64,000 nt of DNA from Glaciozyma antarctica PI12. Its lineage: Eukaryota > Basidiomycota > Microbotryomycetes > Kriegeriales > Camptobasidiaceae. The position numbers and the translations under genes were made by a program. Under the pieces are notes generated by a model. It worked only from the letters and a program-made list of their open reading frames with translations, searched no databases and was not told the origin of the DNA. The stretch spans positions 617,741 through 681,740 of the forward strand of contig KZ627153.1 of NCBI GenBank assembly GCA_002917775.1. The letters run 5' to 3'. Shown here piece by piece: positions 22,316-36,409 of this stretch. The first letter of the stretch is position 1. Each line of letters begins with the position of its first letter.

Positions 22316-24584
22316 CTACTGCCATGCGAAGTGAGTCCTGCAGGTGACGCCGTCTGCAAAGAAAAGAGAGTCGGCGTGAGCGACGATAATCGAGAGAGGC
22401 GAGCGAGGACGACTGACAGGCACTCGGAGTCACTTGCACGACGTCCCCTCGTCGAAGCTCCACGTTCGGGATCTCTTGCGGCGTGAGTCCCTGCGCATCG
22501 AGGTATCAGCAATGTACTCCTCGTTTAGCGAGAGTAAAACGAACCTGGAGATAGGCCATCAAGCACCGAATGACGGAAGCGTGCGCGATGAGCAAAACGT
22601 CTGCCGGCTCCCTTTCGAGCTCCAGAATCACGGGCTCCAGCCTGCTCTCGTCAGCTCAGCCCACAAGCGCTACCAGAGAAAGACTCACCGAACACTGAGA
22701 TCGTGGTAGCTCTCACCTCGCGGGTACCGATGGCTGTAAGGATCCCGCTCCGAAATCGCCACCTCCTCCGGATACCTCTGCCGAATCTCTTCGGGCGTCA
22801 AGCCATCGATGATCCCCGGGTTGAGTTCGTACATCTGTTGCCGTTCGACGACCTTGTACCCGAGCTGTGCGAAGGGTCGGCAAGTGCTGAGACAGCGTCG
22901 TCGAGCCGAGGTCCAGATCTGTGCGAAGAGTGAGCGGGAGGCAGTGAGGAAAGGAGGAAGACGGACGGTAAGACGACGCTCTGAAGCGTTCTCCCCGTTG
23001 AGGATGCGCTCCTCGTGTAGCTCGCGACGCTTGGCGACGATAAAGTCCTTGAGCTTCTCGGCGTATTCGACGCCTTGAGGTGACAGGTCCGAGTCGGCCT
23101 TGTACGAGTGCTCGATGAGGGACTGGCCAGACTGTAAAGCTGGCGTGAGCTGGATCACGAGAGGACATGGGAGGAGGGCGTACGCGAGCGAACCAAATTG
23201 TGCGCTTCTTGTGGTGGACGTTCATGAGGTAGAAAACGATTCGGGATTGAAGGTAGCCCTGGATATTGTTGATGACGAGACGTTCACCAACTGAACAAGC
23301 GTCGTTAGTCTCCTGAGCAGCTGGGAGAACGAGCGAGCGACGAACCGTTATAAATCTTGACGAAAGGTCCGGCGCTCGTGTCGATCGTCTCGTACGTCTT
23401 CTTGTGCTCGTTGATCCGCACAAGGTACGACTTGACAGCCTCGTCCGGGTCCCAGCCCTTGTACTGCGTCGTCAAACATCAGCCTCGTCCCTTCGCTTTC
23501 GCAAGACGAAACGACGCACATCGGGGGAGCTGATCTTGACAGAACGGATGTTGGCCTCGACGATATCCTCCCGGTCACAGATGTTCTCTGCACGCTCAAT
23601 CAGTACCCCTTCTACCTCTCCTCGACGCGCAGGTCTCACCGATGAAAAAGACGTTGATCCCCAGCGCCTCAAACTTGGTTCGAATCTCCCTCCTCGCCGC
23701 CCTCGTCCCATTCTGCACCTCATTAGCTCTCTCCCCCTTCCCACCGCATAGGCCCACTCACATTCGCATCATAAATCGCCACCTGGCCCCGATTCTCCCT
23801 AAAGAACTTCTCCACATCCGCCTCCAAGCTCTCCTTGACCTTGGTCCTCAGCGCCTCCGTCTCCGGTCCTCGTTCCTCGGGGTTAAAGTAGTCGGGAGGG
23901 AGGTTGGAAGAAGGCCCAAGGACGCGTCGACGGTGGTCCCCAAGAGAGAAGACTGTGGGTGCGATAAGCGATTCGTTTTCGATAAGAAGCAGAGGGCGGG
24001 CGTACCTTCAGTCTTGACGCCCAGCCAGCGGAGGTACCGCTCTACACTGCGAGAGACGTGCGTCTTCCCCCGTGCTACAGTCCTAATTAGCTCCTGCGTC
24101 CCGCACTCCTTCCCTCCAACGCACGCACCTGGTAGCCCCACGAACGCCAGCAAGATCTGTCCCGCTACATCCACAAGCTCATCAGCCTCCGCCCTCCCTC
24201 CAAGAAAGCCCACGAGACCGTACCGTGCCAAAGTCGTCCAGAGTCGGTCGTGTAGAGGGGAGCTGTCATCGAGGTCGAGATTGTCAGCTGTGGCGCGCGA
24301 GCGGGGTGCGCTGCCCCAGGGGAGCGACTCTGCGGTAGGGTTGGACTAAGGGAAGAGGTGCGTACCGGCCATAAAGAGTTGAGCGGAGTCAAATCAGAAC
24401 GACGGGTGATCCACCACGCGAGGGAGGTTGGGGGCGAGGAGTCCGTGGACTGGTGATGAGCACGATACGCCGGGCAAGAGGGCGAGCTGGTGCTGCTGGC
24501 GGAGAGGCTGAGCTTGGGAGAGTAGGGGGAGAGTGCAGGAGCGGTGGCCGAGGAGCCTCCGCCAGTTCGAACGAGCGCATACAA
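22316..24584 (-). CDS. PFK26: 6-phosphofructo-2-kinase with non-catalytic bisphosphatase domain (PFK26 type)
   Basis: Makes fructose 2,6-bisphosphate, the activator of glycolysis and inhibitor of gluconeogenesis. The start MYALVRTGGGSSATAPAL gives a Ser-rich N-terminus. The kinase domain has the P-loop ILLAFVGLP|ARGKTHVSR split by an intron, then PDYFNPEERGPETEALR, VAIYDANNGTRAARRE, FFIENICDREDIVEANI, VKISSPDYKGWDPDEAV and GERLVINNIQGYLQSRIVFY. The C-terminal phosphatase-like domain follows: IWFARSGQSLIEHSYKADSD, WTSARRRC, HRYPRGESYHDLSVR, LLIAHASVIRCLMAYLQ and a final TPSAYGVTCRTHFAWQ. The usual RHGES loop reads RSGQS, so the phospho-accepting His is Ser. Yeast Pfk26 has the same kind of substitution and lacks phosphatase activity, so this enzyme is probably kinase-only. 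About ten short introns keep the frame. Confidence 0.92.
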
Positions 24585-24784
24585 TCTATCTCTGTTCTCT
24601 CCGCGATCTCTCTCGATGTTTAAACTCAGAGACTCGTGGTATGGGTATTCGTCGTGTACAAAAGGGGGGATTCGGTCCGACCAGCCAGGAGACCAGGCTC
24701 AGCCGGAGAAGAGGGATCACGGAAGGGAGATGCGAAGAGGGCTGATGCAAAGGAAGGGGAGCGAGCGAGACGACAACGAGAGCT

Positions 24785-27700
24785 CTATGCCAAGTCTACC
24801 CGCACGTCGTCAGCACCCGCAACGAGGAGGAGAGGAGAGAGGACGTACAGGAAAAGAGATCCCGTTGCCCCTCGACGCGCTCGAGGTACTCCTTGTCTAG
24901 GAGCTGGTCGATAGCCTTCTTGACGTCCGAGACCTTGGGGTTGAAGCGACTCGACAACTGAGTGATGGCCTCCTGAATGAGCGGCTGGTGCTTCATCGTC
25001 TTGCGTGACTTCATGATCCTGCGGCCGACTATCAGCTCCGACCGAACGGCGAGGAGGAGGAAGGACGAACCGAACGATGACGGCTTGGATGAGCATCTTG
25101 CGATCCTCGTCGACGTGCTTCATCACGTCTGCCGACTCGGCCTTGGACTCGCTCTTGATAGGCGCGTTGAGCATGACGCGAATCTTCTTCGACTTGAACC
25201 CTGCTCGACCCATCAGCTTCCACTCCCCTCGGCCAACGAACAAGACGCACCAAGGTTGAGCTCGTAGTTCCCATCCTTGAGATCGATGACCCTCTGCTTC
25301 GACAAGAGTTGCAGCACCGGCTTGAGCGTCTCGGCGTTCATGCCCGTTCCGAGCTCGATGTCCTCGTACGAAAGGCTGTCGCCGCCCGAGTTGAACTGGA
25401 GGAGGACGGTGGACTGGTACGCTGACGTTGCGAAGAAGTACTTTTGGTTGGTGTAAAGCGAGCGGAGCCTGCGAGGTCGTCGTTAGCTTCCACGCGGGAG
25501 GGGAGAGAGGACGACGTACTCGGCGCGACTGAGCTGCCATAGCCAGGTGAGCTTGCGACCGCTGTGAACGAAGCGACATCAGCGACCCAGCCAGTAAGCG
25601 AGAGAGAACGACGAACCTGTGCTTGTTCATGTAGAACCCCTCGAACCGTTCGAACATCTTGAGCATCTCGGTAGGAATCTTGAGCTCCGTCGTCGGTCCT
25701 GTAAGCGGCCACGCCGCCGTGCCCAACACCAGCACATGGAAGTCGACTGCATACTCCAAATCAGCTTCCTCCCTCACACACGATAACGAAGACTCACCTC
25801 CCAACTCCTTGGGCTCATGCGTCGCCGTCATCTTCTCCTTGAACTGGTCGTTCAGATCCTTGCACAGCGCCATATCCTGGAACATGCGCTGGAGCTTGCT
25901 CGTGTACTCGAACCCGCACGCGTCCTTGAGCTTGGAGATCATGTTGGCCTCCGCGTCGTCGGACGCCGACGAAAAGTTGATGAGGCGCTTGGCGAGCATC
26001 TTGGAGTAGAACTTCTGAAAGACGTCCTTGTCCTCGATGTACTTGAACACGGTCATCTATTTTGCGCGCGCATTAGTCCGACGAAGGAAGAGAGGGGGAA
26101 AAGGACGAACGGTATCGGCGAGCGCTTGCTCGAGATCGGCCTCCTCGCTCGTCTTGTTGCTCTTCTTCAGCAGTCCGTCGGCGTACTTTGCCAGCAACTC
26201 GGGACTCTTGTTCGCTGCCATGCACGCCGCGTTCCTGTTGACAAACTCCCTGCACGCCTGTTCCACCTATCAGCTTCTACTCCTCACACACCAACGACGA
26301 AACGCACTTTGTCCAGCGAAGCGACGAATCCCTGATCCCCACGGAAAGCCTTCGTCACGAGCTCGGCGTTCTTCCTGTGCACGGCGAGGAGCGAGTCGAC
26401 ATACGCTTTCGGGTCCTGCGCACTTCATCAGCTTCCCTCCCTCTCGCCGCCCCCAAAAAAGGACTCACGGCCGACTCGGGCGTAGCTCCCACACTCTTCT
26501 CAACGCTGTCCAATCCCGCCTTCTTGACGTGCAGTTCGAAGCGCTCGCGCAAAGGATCGAGGCCGGAGGGAATGCGGGAAAGGAGGAGGTACATGCGGTG
26601 GAGGTCGGCTTCCTGTTCTTGGTCGAGGAGCTGCGCGAGAGCTTAGCTGGGGCAGCAAGATGGAGAGGAGAGAACGTACGCGCTGAAACTCCTCCTGCAT
26701 AAGGTCCGAGTGGTTCTTGACGAGCACGTCCTCGCACTTGGCGACCAACTATCGAACATCCTCATCAGCTTGCGCTCCTCCCAGCTGAGAGAAAGGGTAC
26801 GCACACTCTTCCTCGTCGAAGCATGGAGGTACATGTCGACGCGGTTCTCCTCCTCCGTCAAGCGCGTCTCAGCCTTCTTCATGTACTCCGTCACCGAGTT
26901 GTCGCCAATGTACTGCTCCGACTCGGCCTTGTAGAACACCTCCGTCGCAGCCAGGAAAGGCTTCTCGAACGCCTCGCGGTAGACGTCTAGGTTCTGCCGA
27001 CTCGTATCCGCCTCGTCCAATCCCAACGCCACTGAGGAGGGGCTTACGCAGCTTTAGCAGGGGGGAGGGGGAGAGACGCACCGAACGAGTCGATAACCTT
27101 CTTGACGAGGTCGCTCTCGATCGTCTCGCCGTTGCGCTGCTTCTCGATGAGTTTGAGCACGGCCGAGGTCAGCTTGTGCTTGCTCTGGACGTGTCGGTAG
27201 AAGTGCTCCTTCCATTGAACGAGGGCGAGCTGCGCGAAGTCGCCAGAGGTCAGCTCCCTATTCCTCCGCGTACCACAAGTCTTTTGAGAGCTCGAGAGGG
27301 AAAAGCGAACTCACGATGTAGACGACATAGACGTTCTTCCTCCCCTCGTCCTTCTCCCGCTTGACCCAGTGCCGGTTGAGGTACGTGAACAGCCTGTTGA
27401 CGTACGAAGCTCCCGTCGTGTACCGATCCCACTCCTTGGGTGTAGTAGTTCAACAGTGGCTCGTCCGACAAGTCCTCCGCCGCCTGCAACCCGCTCGTCA
27501 GTTCTCGCGCTCGACGCGCAATGAAGAGACGAGCCAACGCACCGCCCGCACCATCTTGAGGTGGTTGACAAAGTACCCGTTCAAGTGCTTGTACAAGTCC
27601 GAGCCCATCAGGTTCGCTCCGCCTAAGCACAGACAGGTCAGCACGCACTCCGCGCTCCCTCCCTGAGTCGCCCCCTGAACTCACTCCTGCCCGTCGACGA

Positions 27701-28112
27701 TCCTCCCAGGCTGAGGCTCTCGTTGGTTCCTCCACTGTTCATCCTCGAGCTGGTGCAGTAGTTGTACGAGACGGTGTAGAGCTGCCGGGAGCACACGATC
27801 AGCTTGGGGGTCCGAAATCGTGGTGGAGAGAGGTGGCGGTTCGACGACTCACGTTCATGTACTTGGAGTACGACATACCTTCGCTTAGACGGGTCATGAT
27901 GTGGTCTGTAGGGAGGAGGGAGCGTCAAGAAGCGCGTAGGATGGGGGAGCCGAGCGCTGGGGAGAGGGACGAACCGACGCCTTCCTCGAGGAAGCCCCAA
28001 GTTGCGACGAGGTCTGCGCGTCGGAACAGCACACTGGTGAGTTCGTTCCTGCTGCTGCAAGGGAGGTGAACGTACCGCGCGAGTCGGGGAGAGGGGGGTT
28101 GGCTGCTGCCAC
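24785..28112 (-). CDS. CUL1: Cullin-1 (CDC53), scaffold of SCF ubiquitin ligases
   Basis: Scaffold that binds Skp1/F-box proteins at its N-terminus and Rbx1 at its C-terminus. Exons run [49 protein letters not shown], then [18 protein letters not shown] and [26 protein letters not shown]. The cullin core reads [32 protein letters not shown] and [14 protein letters not shown]. The end carries the neddylation site [17 protein letters not shown] (Lys in IVRIMK; an intron splits the motif) and a winged helix ending in [14 protein letters not shown], formed by a last splice to the stop at 24785. At about 27433-27437 there is one base too many: NYYTQ continues as GVGSVHDG, while the adjacent frame reads [12 protein letters not shown] exactly as expected for cullins. 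This is likely an assembly indel in an essential gene. Confidence 0.94.
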
Positions 28113-28406
28113 TGGAGAAAGGGAGGGGGCCGAGAGTCAGTCCTGAGGGTTGCTGACTTGGAGAGAAAGCGAGCTCGGCGTGGCTCAGCTGCTGGTCTGC
28201 TTACTCTTTAGGGCGCTAGTTCTTAGAAGGATCCGAGCAAGCGGAGGAGAGGGCAGTGGAGGGGAGCGCGCGCCGCGAAAGCGGGCGATTTAATTACTGA
28301 CAAGGGGGATAACTAAAATATTCGAATTAATTCGACCTTCGCACAGGTCAGGGGAGAGGAAGACAAGAGCCAAAACGACTGAACAAAGCAAGGGACCTGA
28401 ATTCGA
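28113..28406. promoter_or_regulatory. CUL1 upstream / AOS1 downstream spacer with AT-rich palindrome
   Basis: This 294-bp spacer contains an unusually AT-rich island (about 28288-28336) including a perfect 14-bp palindrome TCGAATTAATTCGA at 28322-28335, just after GGGGGATAACTAAAATAT. It sits about 210 bp upstream of the CUL1 start and 75 bp past the AOS1 stop. Promoter element, terminator or remnant of a small element are all possible. Confidence 0.45.
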
Positions 28407-29771
28407 CTACAGCCCCAAAGTCCAGACGTTGCCCGCCCCCGTCTCCCCCTGGAACACCATAAAGTTCCTCACCGGGGCCTCCTTCCCTCCCAGCACGTTC
28501 AGAACATCCTGCCCCGCGATTCCTCCCACAATCGCCGCAGAAGGTGGGAACTCGAACGGTGCCGTCTCTGTTATCCGACTGCGCGAGGGCGTTAGCGAGC
28601 GAAGTGGGGAACGAGAAGTGGACGTACGAGATGGCCTCGGGAGTGGCGAGAGTGGGATCGAAGGAGAGGGTCGGGAGAAGAGTAGTGGCAGTGGCGGCGA
28701 GGTTTTCGGCGGTGAGAGGGGTGGACGGAAAGGCGATTTGGGTTGCGAAGAGGGCTGTTTCGCAGAGAGTCAGCGAGGTCAAGCGAGAGCGGTGCGAGGA
28801 CGTACAGAGTGGACGCCAGAGAGAACCGGCGAGCACTTTCGCAGCCTTCTTGCTCATTTTCCCCCAGGTTCGCTGCTCGAGCGCCTTGGAGAAAGGAACG
28901 AACGAGTGGGTGACCTTGGACGGGGTCACGATCACTTCTCCCGGAGCAGGGTTGGTCGTCACGTCGCTGCAGAAGCAAGCCAAGTTAGCAAATTCCTGCA
29001 GCCAGTACGCGGAGGCACGCACATCATGTACTCGTGCTCGAGCAAGTCCGTAAAGATCCAGCCGTCCATCCCGACCGAGGCAGCCGCAAAGAGCTTCTTC
29101 CCCAGCTTGCGCGTGAGTTCATTAACTCGTAGCTGCAATACCAGTCAGCTAGCGCTTCCCACACCAGAAGCGCACGAACGTACCAAAGTCGGCGCGTCCA
29201 CCTCCGTCAACACGATCAGGTCAAACGTCTTCAGGAACTCCTCATCCTCAAGCAAGCGCGCCTCCGTCCGCGTAACAACATTCACGCGCGGGTTAAGCGC
29301 CTGAATCCTCGGTGCAGCTGCTTCCACCCTCTGTCCCATCCATCAGCTCCTTCCCTCCTCGAACCCTTCCTCGCGACGCACCTTCTTCCCCACATCGTCC
29401 TCCCTCAAGAAGAAATTGGCTCCAAGGTCTTCTTCTGATAAGTCCTTGTCGTCGAGGAGCGTGACGGTCCCGACGCCGGCGAGGACGATGTTCTTTGCGA
29501 TCTCGGCGGCTAGGCCTCGGAGGGTGTAGAGGAGGACGGAGGAGGTGCGCATGCTGTGGAGTACTTCTACGTGAGAGAAGTGGAGCTTGGGAGGGCGTGA
29601 GACTGACCGGTTCTGAGCCTCGACGCCCCAGAGGCGGATCTGTCGGTCGTAGAGAGCTGCTTCATCTGGGGGGAAAGGGGTGAGCTGCGTACTTGCGCTG
29701 GAGGGCTCTGAAGCTGGCGTACCTTCTGTAATACCGCTCTGTGCCGCCAGGCTTCCGTTCTCTTGAGCCAT
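28407..29771 (-). CDS. AOS1: AOS1/SAE1, SUMO-activating enzyme small subunit
   Basis: Aos1 forms the SUMO E1 with Uba2 and contributes the ThiF-like adenylation half. The start MAQENGSLAAQSGITEG is chosen because it follows the short divergent spacer; an ATG at 29846 is also in frame. The sequence then shows ALYDRQIRLWGVEAQNR, LRGLAAEIAKNIVLAGVGT, VTLLDDKDLSEEDLGANFF, INPRV-like ALNPRVNVVTRTEARLLE, FDLIVLTEVDAPTLLRVNEL, KLFAAASVGMDGWIFTDLLE and HEYM. The C-terminal piece has FEFPPSAAIVGGIAGQDVLN and ends GAGNVWTLGL. This order fits Aos1 rather than Uba1 or Ula1, and there is no catalytic Cys domain, as expected. About seven short introns are present. Confidence 0.92.
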
Positions 29772-29848
29772 CGTGAGTTGGTGAGGTGAGGGAGGAGGGA
29801 AGAGAGCGATCTCCTCGACGCGTTGCTCCTCTGCCTCCCGCCACAACG
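29772..29848. promoter_or_regulatory. Very short divergent promoter between AOS1 and UNG1
   Basis: Only 77 bp separate the two start codons. If the upstream in-frame ATG of AOS1 (29846) were used, the two genes would almost touch. The core promoters must overlap or lie within transcribed sequence. Confidence 0.5.
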
Positions 29849-31180
29849 ATGCCTCCGTCCCCGCCCACGACTGGAGTCAGACGACAGCTCTCCACCACCG
29901 TGAGCACCACCGCCAAAGCCCTCACCACCTCTCCCCCGCCGAAGAAACCTCGCACCACCAGCCCGAGTCGCGTCCTCCTCCCCATCGCGTCCACCTCGAC
30001 CACTCTCTCCCCTCCTCTCCCCACCTTCTCCCGAGCCGCTTTCATCAACAGCCTCTCCACTGCTTCTCCGAACGGTGCTACCTCCGAGAAGGACTTGCTG
30101 GAGCTGGAATGCCAGACACTTGAGGAGAGCTGGCTGGGATTGCTGCAGGATGAGATCCGCAAGGCGTACTTCCTCAACCTGAAGCGCTTTCTCTGGAACG
30201 AGGGAGTTCGAGGAGTGGATACGAGTGCGGTGGGCAAGGTCTTTCCTGCTGGTGCGTCTGGTGGATCCGTCCAGGGGACTCGGCGCTGATGACCTTGCAG
30301 CGAAGGACATTTACTCGTGGAGCAGGTACACTCCTATAGATAAAGTCCGAGTCGTGATCGTTGGACAAGATCCCTACCACAACGACGGTCCGTCTCCCCC
30401 TCCCTCCCTCGCTCATTCCTCACTCACACCTCTACAGGACAAGCCCATGGTTCGCCCTCCCTCCCTCTCTCCTACCTCGCTAACCCCTCCTCAGGCCTCT
30501 GTTTCTCCGTTCAACCCGGCGTACAAATCCCTCCTTCCCTCCGCAACATCTACAAAGAAATCGCCTTCGAACACCCTGGTTTCGTCGCTCCTCCGCACGG
30601 GTGCGTCCCCTCTTTCCCTCCCTTCCTCCCGCTAACCCCTCGTACAGGAACCTCGTTTCCTACGCCAAATCCGGCGTACTTCTCCTCAACACCTCTCTCA
30701 CCGTCCGAGCCCATACCGCCGGCTCGCATTCGAAGAAAGGCTGGGAGGACTTTACGGACCGGATCGTGGACCTCGTGGATCAGTTCGGGGGGTCGGAGGG
30801 AGTGGGGGAGAAAGGGAAGGGAGTCGTCTTTCTCGCTTGGGGTAAGTGGGCGGAGAAGAGGGTTGCGAAACTTGACAAGGTGCGTTCTGAGCGGCGTGCG
30901 ATGGGTCGGAGACTGACGGTTCGGCCAGACGAAACATCTGATCCTGACGAGTGCCGTGCGTCGTTTTCTTTTTGCTGAGGAAGTAGCCACTGATCCCACG
31001 CCGCAGCATCCCTCGCCTCTCTCCGCCCGAAGAGGCTTCTTCGGCAACAACCACTTCAAGCTTTCCAACGACTGGCTCGAAGCCAAAGGTTCGCCTTGCC
31101 CTCTCCCTTCCCGACTCCACTGACTTCCTCTCCAGGCCACGCCCCGATCGACTGGACGACGCTGGACATCAATGCCTAGC
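29849..31180 (+). CDS. UNG1: UNG1, uracil-DNA glycosylase
   Basis: Family-1 uracil-DNA glycosylase, which excises uracil from DNA and leaves abasic sites. The N-terminus ([20 protein letters not shown]) is basic and Ser/Thr-rich, suiting a mitochondrial/nuclear targeting signal. Catalytic motifs are complete: [17 protein letters not shown] with the catalytic Asp, then [52 protein letters not shown], and [17 protein letters not shown] holding the active-site His. The protein ends [13 protein letters not shown]. The motif GQAHG lies on a 12-nt exon (30438-30449) between introns of 50 and 45 nt. The length is about 300 residues. It is divergent from AOS1; the next gene on the right converges on it. 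Confidence 0.95.
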
Positions 31181-31359
31181 CCACTCTCTTCGCACCCGTC
31201 TCCCAAGCTCCGATCGAACGTGCTTCATTGCTGGCGGAGGGAGAAAGTGAAGGGGGGATATGCAAAGCTATACAAGGGGGTTTGGTAAATATCGCGCGGG
31301 GGAGGTATAGCGAGGACTGAGGTGCGATGAGAACGAAAAATCAAAAGGGGAGAGAGCGA

Positions 31360-33297
31360 TCATGCCCTCGGGGGCGCACTCCGCCACGCGCTCGCCACCG
31401 TAATCCGCTTCGCCTGCACCATTTCGTTAATACCATCCACAAAGAGCGAAGAGAGCGTGACGAACCTGCTCCAGCGAGATGGAAGCGAACTTGAGTTCGA
31501 CACTCTGCGTAAGCTCGTCATCCGCGCTCATCGGGGCGTTCTCTCCCAGCGGAGTAGAGGCCATGCTCATGCTCGTTCCGGCGGCGGAGAAGGGCTTGAA
31601 TTCGCTGATGACTTTGCGAGGAGGGGAGGCGGGCGCGGTCGGAGGGGGAGGGACGGGGCGAGAGGAGGAGTAGCGCGAGGAGGAGTAGCGCGACGCGAGG
31701 TATTTCTCGGTGAAGCGTGAGCCGATGACCTGTGCGTCTTGGTTAGATTGTGACTGTGACTGTGAGTGCGAGGAGCGACTCGCCTTCTTCAGTTGAGGCT
31801 TCGCGGCAGCGAGACTCTCTGCATGTGTGAAGACCTCGACGTTGTGACGCACTTCTGGAGTGTCCCTCTGTGCAATCGTGAAGCGTCAGCTCAAGCGATT
31901 ATGTGAAGTGAGCCCAAAGAACGTACGTGGATCGACTCGACGACCAGCTGCTTCGTCGACTCGTTCCTCAGCAGCAACTTGCTATGCAACTCCCTCGCCA
32001 CATCATCGACCGTCTCCAACCCCGAATGCACGCGCTCCGCCACCGCCAACCCGACCTCTTCGATCAAACGCTCCATGTCCATCTGCTCGAGTGCGCTGCC
32101 GACGATGACGTGCGAGAGGAGAGCGGCGGTGGTGAGGGGCACGACGAGGCCAGAGGAGATGACGGTGAGAGCGCGGAAGAAGTCGATTCCGTATTGGTAT
32201 CCGCTGAGAGCGGGTTCGCACGCCACGACGAACTGCGAGAGGGGGTCAGCGACAGCAGCCAGCGAGGCAGGAGGAACGCACGAGGGTGATTCCGACGGAG
32301 GCCATCTGGCGAATGAGCAGGAGGGGATCTTCGCCGTCCTGATCCATCGAGGAGAGTTAGCAGTTGGCACGTAGGAGCCGAGGAAGAAAGACGCACCGGA
32401 CTTCCAGCAGGGAACCCATCTCCGTACCTGCACCAGTCTAGTCAGCAGCTTCTCTCTTCATCTCCCAGCACATGATCACTCACTCTCCAATACCGTGCGG
32501 CGGCGCATCAGCGATCAGCACCGCCATCTTGCTCGCCGCAGGCCTCCATTCAAGGTCCATCGCCGCCTTCATCGCCGCCGTCACCGCTTCCGGTCCATCC
32601 CCACCTAGCTCACCTGCATCAGCTCCTCTCCAAACTCACGCACAACTGCAACCGCTCACCTCCAGAAGCGTACAATCCCTTGAGACTCTCCTTGACCTTC
32701 CCCACGTCCGACGTGAAACCGAAGCTGGTCGTCACGTAGCTGTTATCCTGCGGCGGGTGGTCCCTGTTCAGGCCATCAGAGGAGCTCTCAAGCATAGCAG
32801 AAGGAGTAGGACGAGCGTACCGGTACGCGATGAGACCGATACGAAGCGAGTCCGACGTCGACAGCTTGTCCGACTGCAAGATGTTCTCGACGATAACTGG
32901 TGCGAACAGAGCGTCAGTACTGCTGCACACAGCGCTTGCCGAACCGATAGCTACCTTCGATGTTCTTCGTTGCTGACTGGGAGAGAGAGAAGGTCAGCAG
33001 CTCATCAGCACCGCTCAGCCAGCTCAGTGGGGGAGCTCACGGCGATATACGATCCCATCGCTGCACCGCAAGCTATCAGCGATTGTCCCAGCTCTACTCC
33101 AACTCGAAAGGACTCACAGCCGGTGCAATCGAGGACGAAGACCACTGCCCACCGCCACGGACGTCAGCTCACGCCACACCCACCCACTCTGCCTCGCCAA
33201 AGAGCTACGTACAGTCCAACTGCGAACCGCCTGAGCCACTGGGAGGACCACTTGGTGTCCAGGCTTCGTCCAGAGCGCTCATAATGTCGTCGTTCAT
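31360..33297 (-). CDS. von Willebrand factor A (vWA) domain protein, function unknown
   Basis: The start is MNDDIMSALDEAWTPSGPP. Splicing of tiny exons then gives QLDLVFVLDCTGSMGSYIA, a vWA beta-strand with the MIDAS motif DxTGSMG, followed by SATKNIEVIVENILQSDKLS, LRIGLIAYRDHPPQDNSYVT and a second metal-site segment GGGDGPEAVTAAMKAALDLE. Next come MAVLIADAPPHGIGEYGDGF and GITLFVVACEPALSGYQYGI. This layout resembles the vWA part of VwkA-type alpha-kinases, but no kinase domain follows. Instead there is a helical region (LEQMDMERLIEEVGLAVAER) and a Ser-rich tail with RYSSS repeats, ending TVASAWRSAPPRA at 31360. It has about ten introns. Metal-dependent ligand binding is likely. The partner is unknown. 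Confidence 0.8.
31662..31691. repeat. Two 15-bp tandem units in the vWA gene
   Basis: The unit GAGGAGGAGTAGCGC is repeated exactly twice and encodes the RYSSS repeat on the minus strand. The unit is in frame, so copy-number change would be tolerated. Confidence 0.8.
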
Positions 33298-33681
33298 CTT
33301 CGGGAGTGGTGGAGGTGAGGAGTAGGTTGGGAAGCTGGGTGTTGAGTGAAGCGGAGCTGCGGGTGGGGCGAGAGCGTTGTGTGCGGCTGGTCTCTGGCGT
33401 AGAAGGTGTTCAACAAAGAGTTCGGGAGGAAGCGAGAGAGAGGGACAAAGGAGAGAAGCGTTTGGCGCTGCGCTCGGCTCTCGTGAGGAGGCCCAAGTTG
33501 TCCCCGCTGGGACTTCGCAATTCTCGACGTCGAGTCTCCTCGTACTTCAGTGTCAATCTCTAGCTAATAACTTGCTTTCGCCATTGGTAGTCCTTCAAGT
33601 ATCAAAGCATATCGGGTTAAGAGGCCTCCTCCTCGTACTCCAGTCAATATATTGAGGTAGCAAGATCACATTCCTCCAAAT
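33298..33681. other. Intergenic stretch, vWA promoter and GEM1 3' region
   Basis: About 380 bp; no gene is seen. It should contain the promoter of the vWA gene and the terminator of GEM1, which lie in tandem. A short relatively AT-rich patch occurs at about 33558-33660. Confidence 0.5.

Positions 33682-36409
<2,728 letters not shown>

Noticed and set aside
23680-23700. tRNA B-box-like GGTTCGAATCT
   Set aside because: Lies inside PFK26 coding sequence (antisense of the REIRTKFE region) and no cloverleaf or A-box is found around it.
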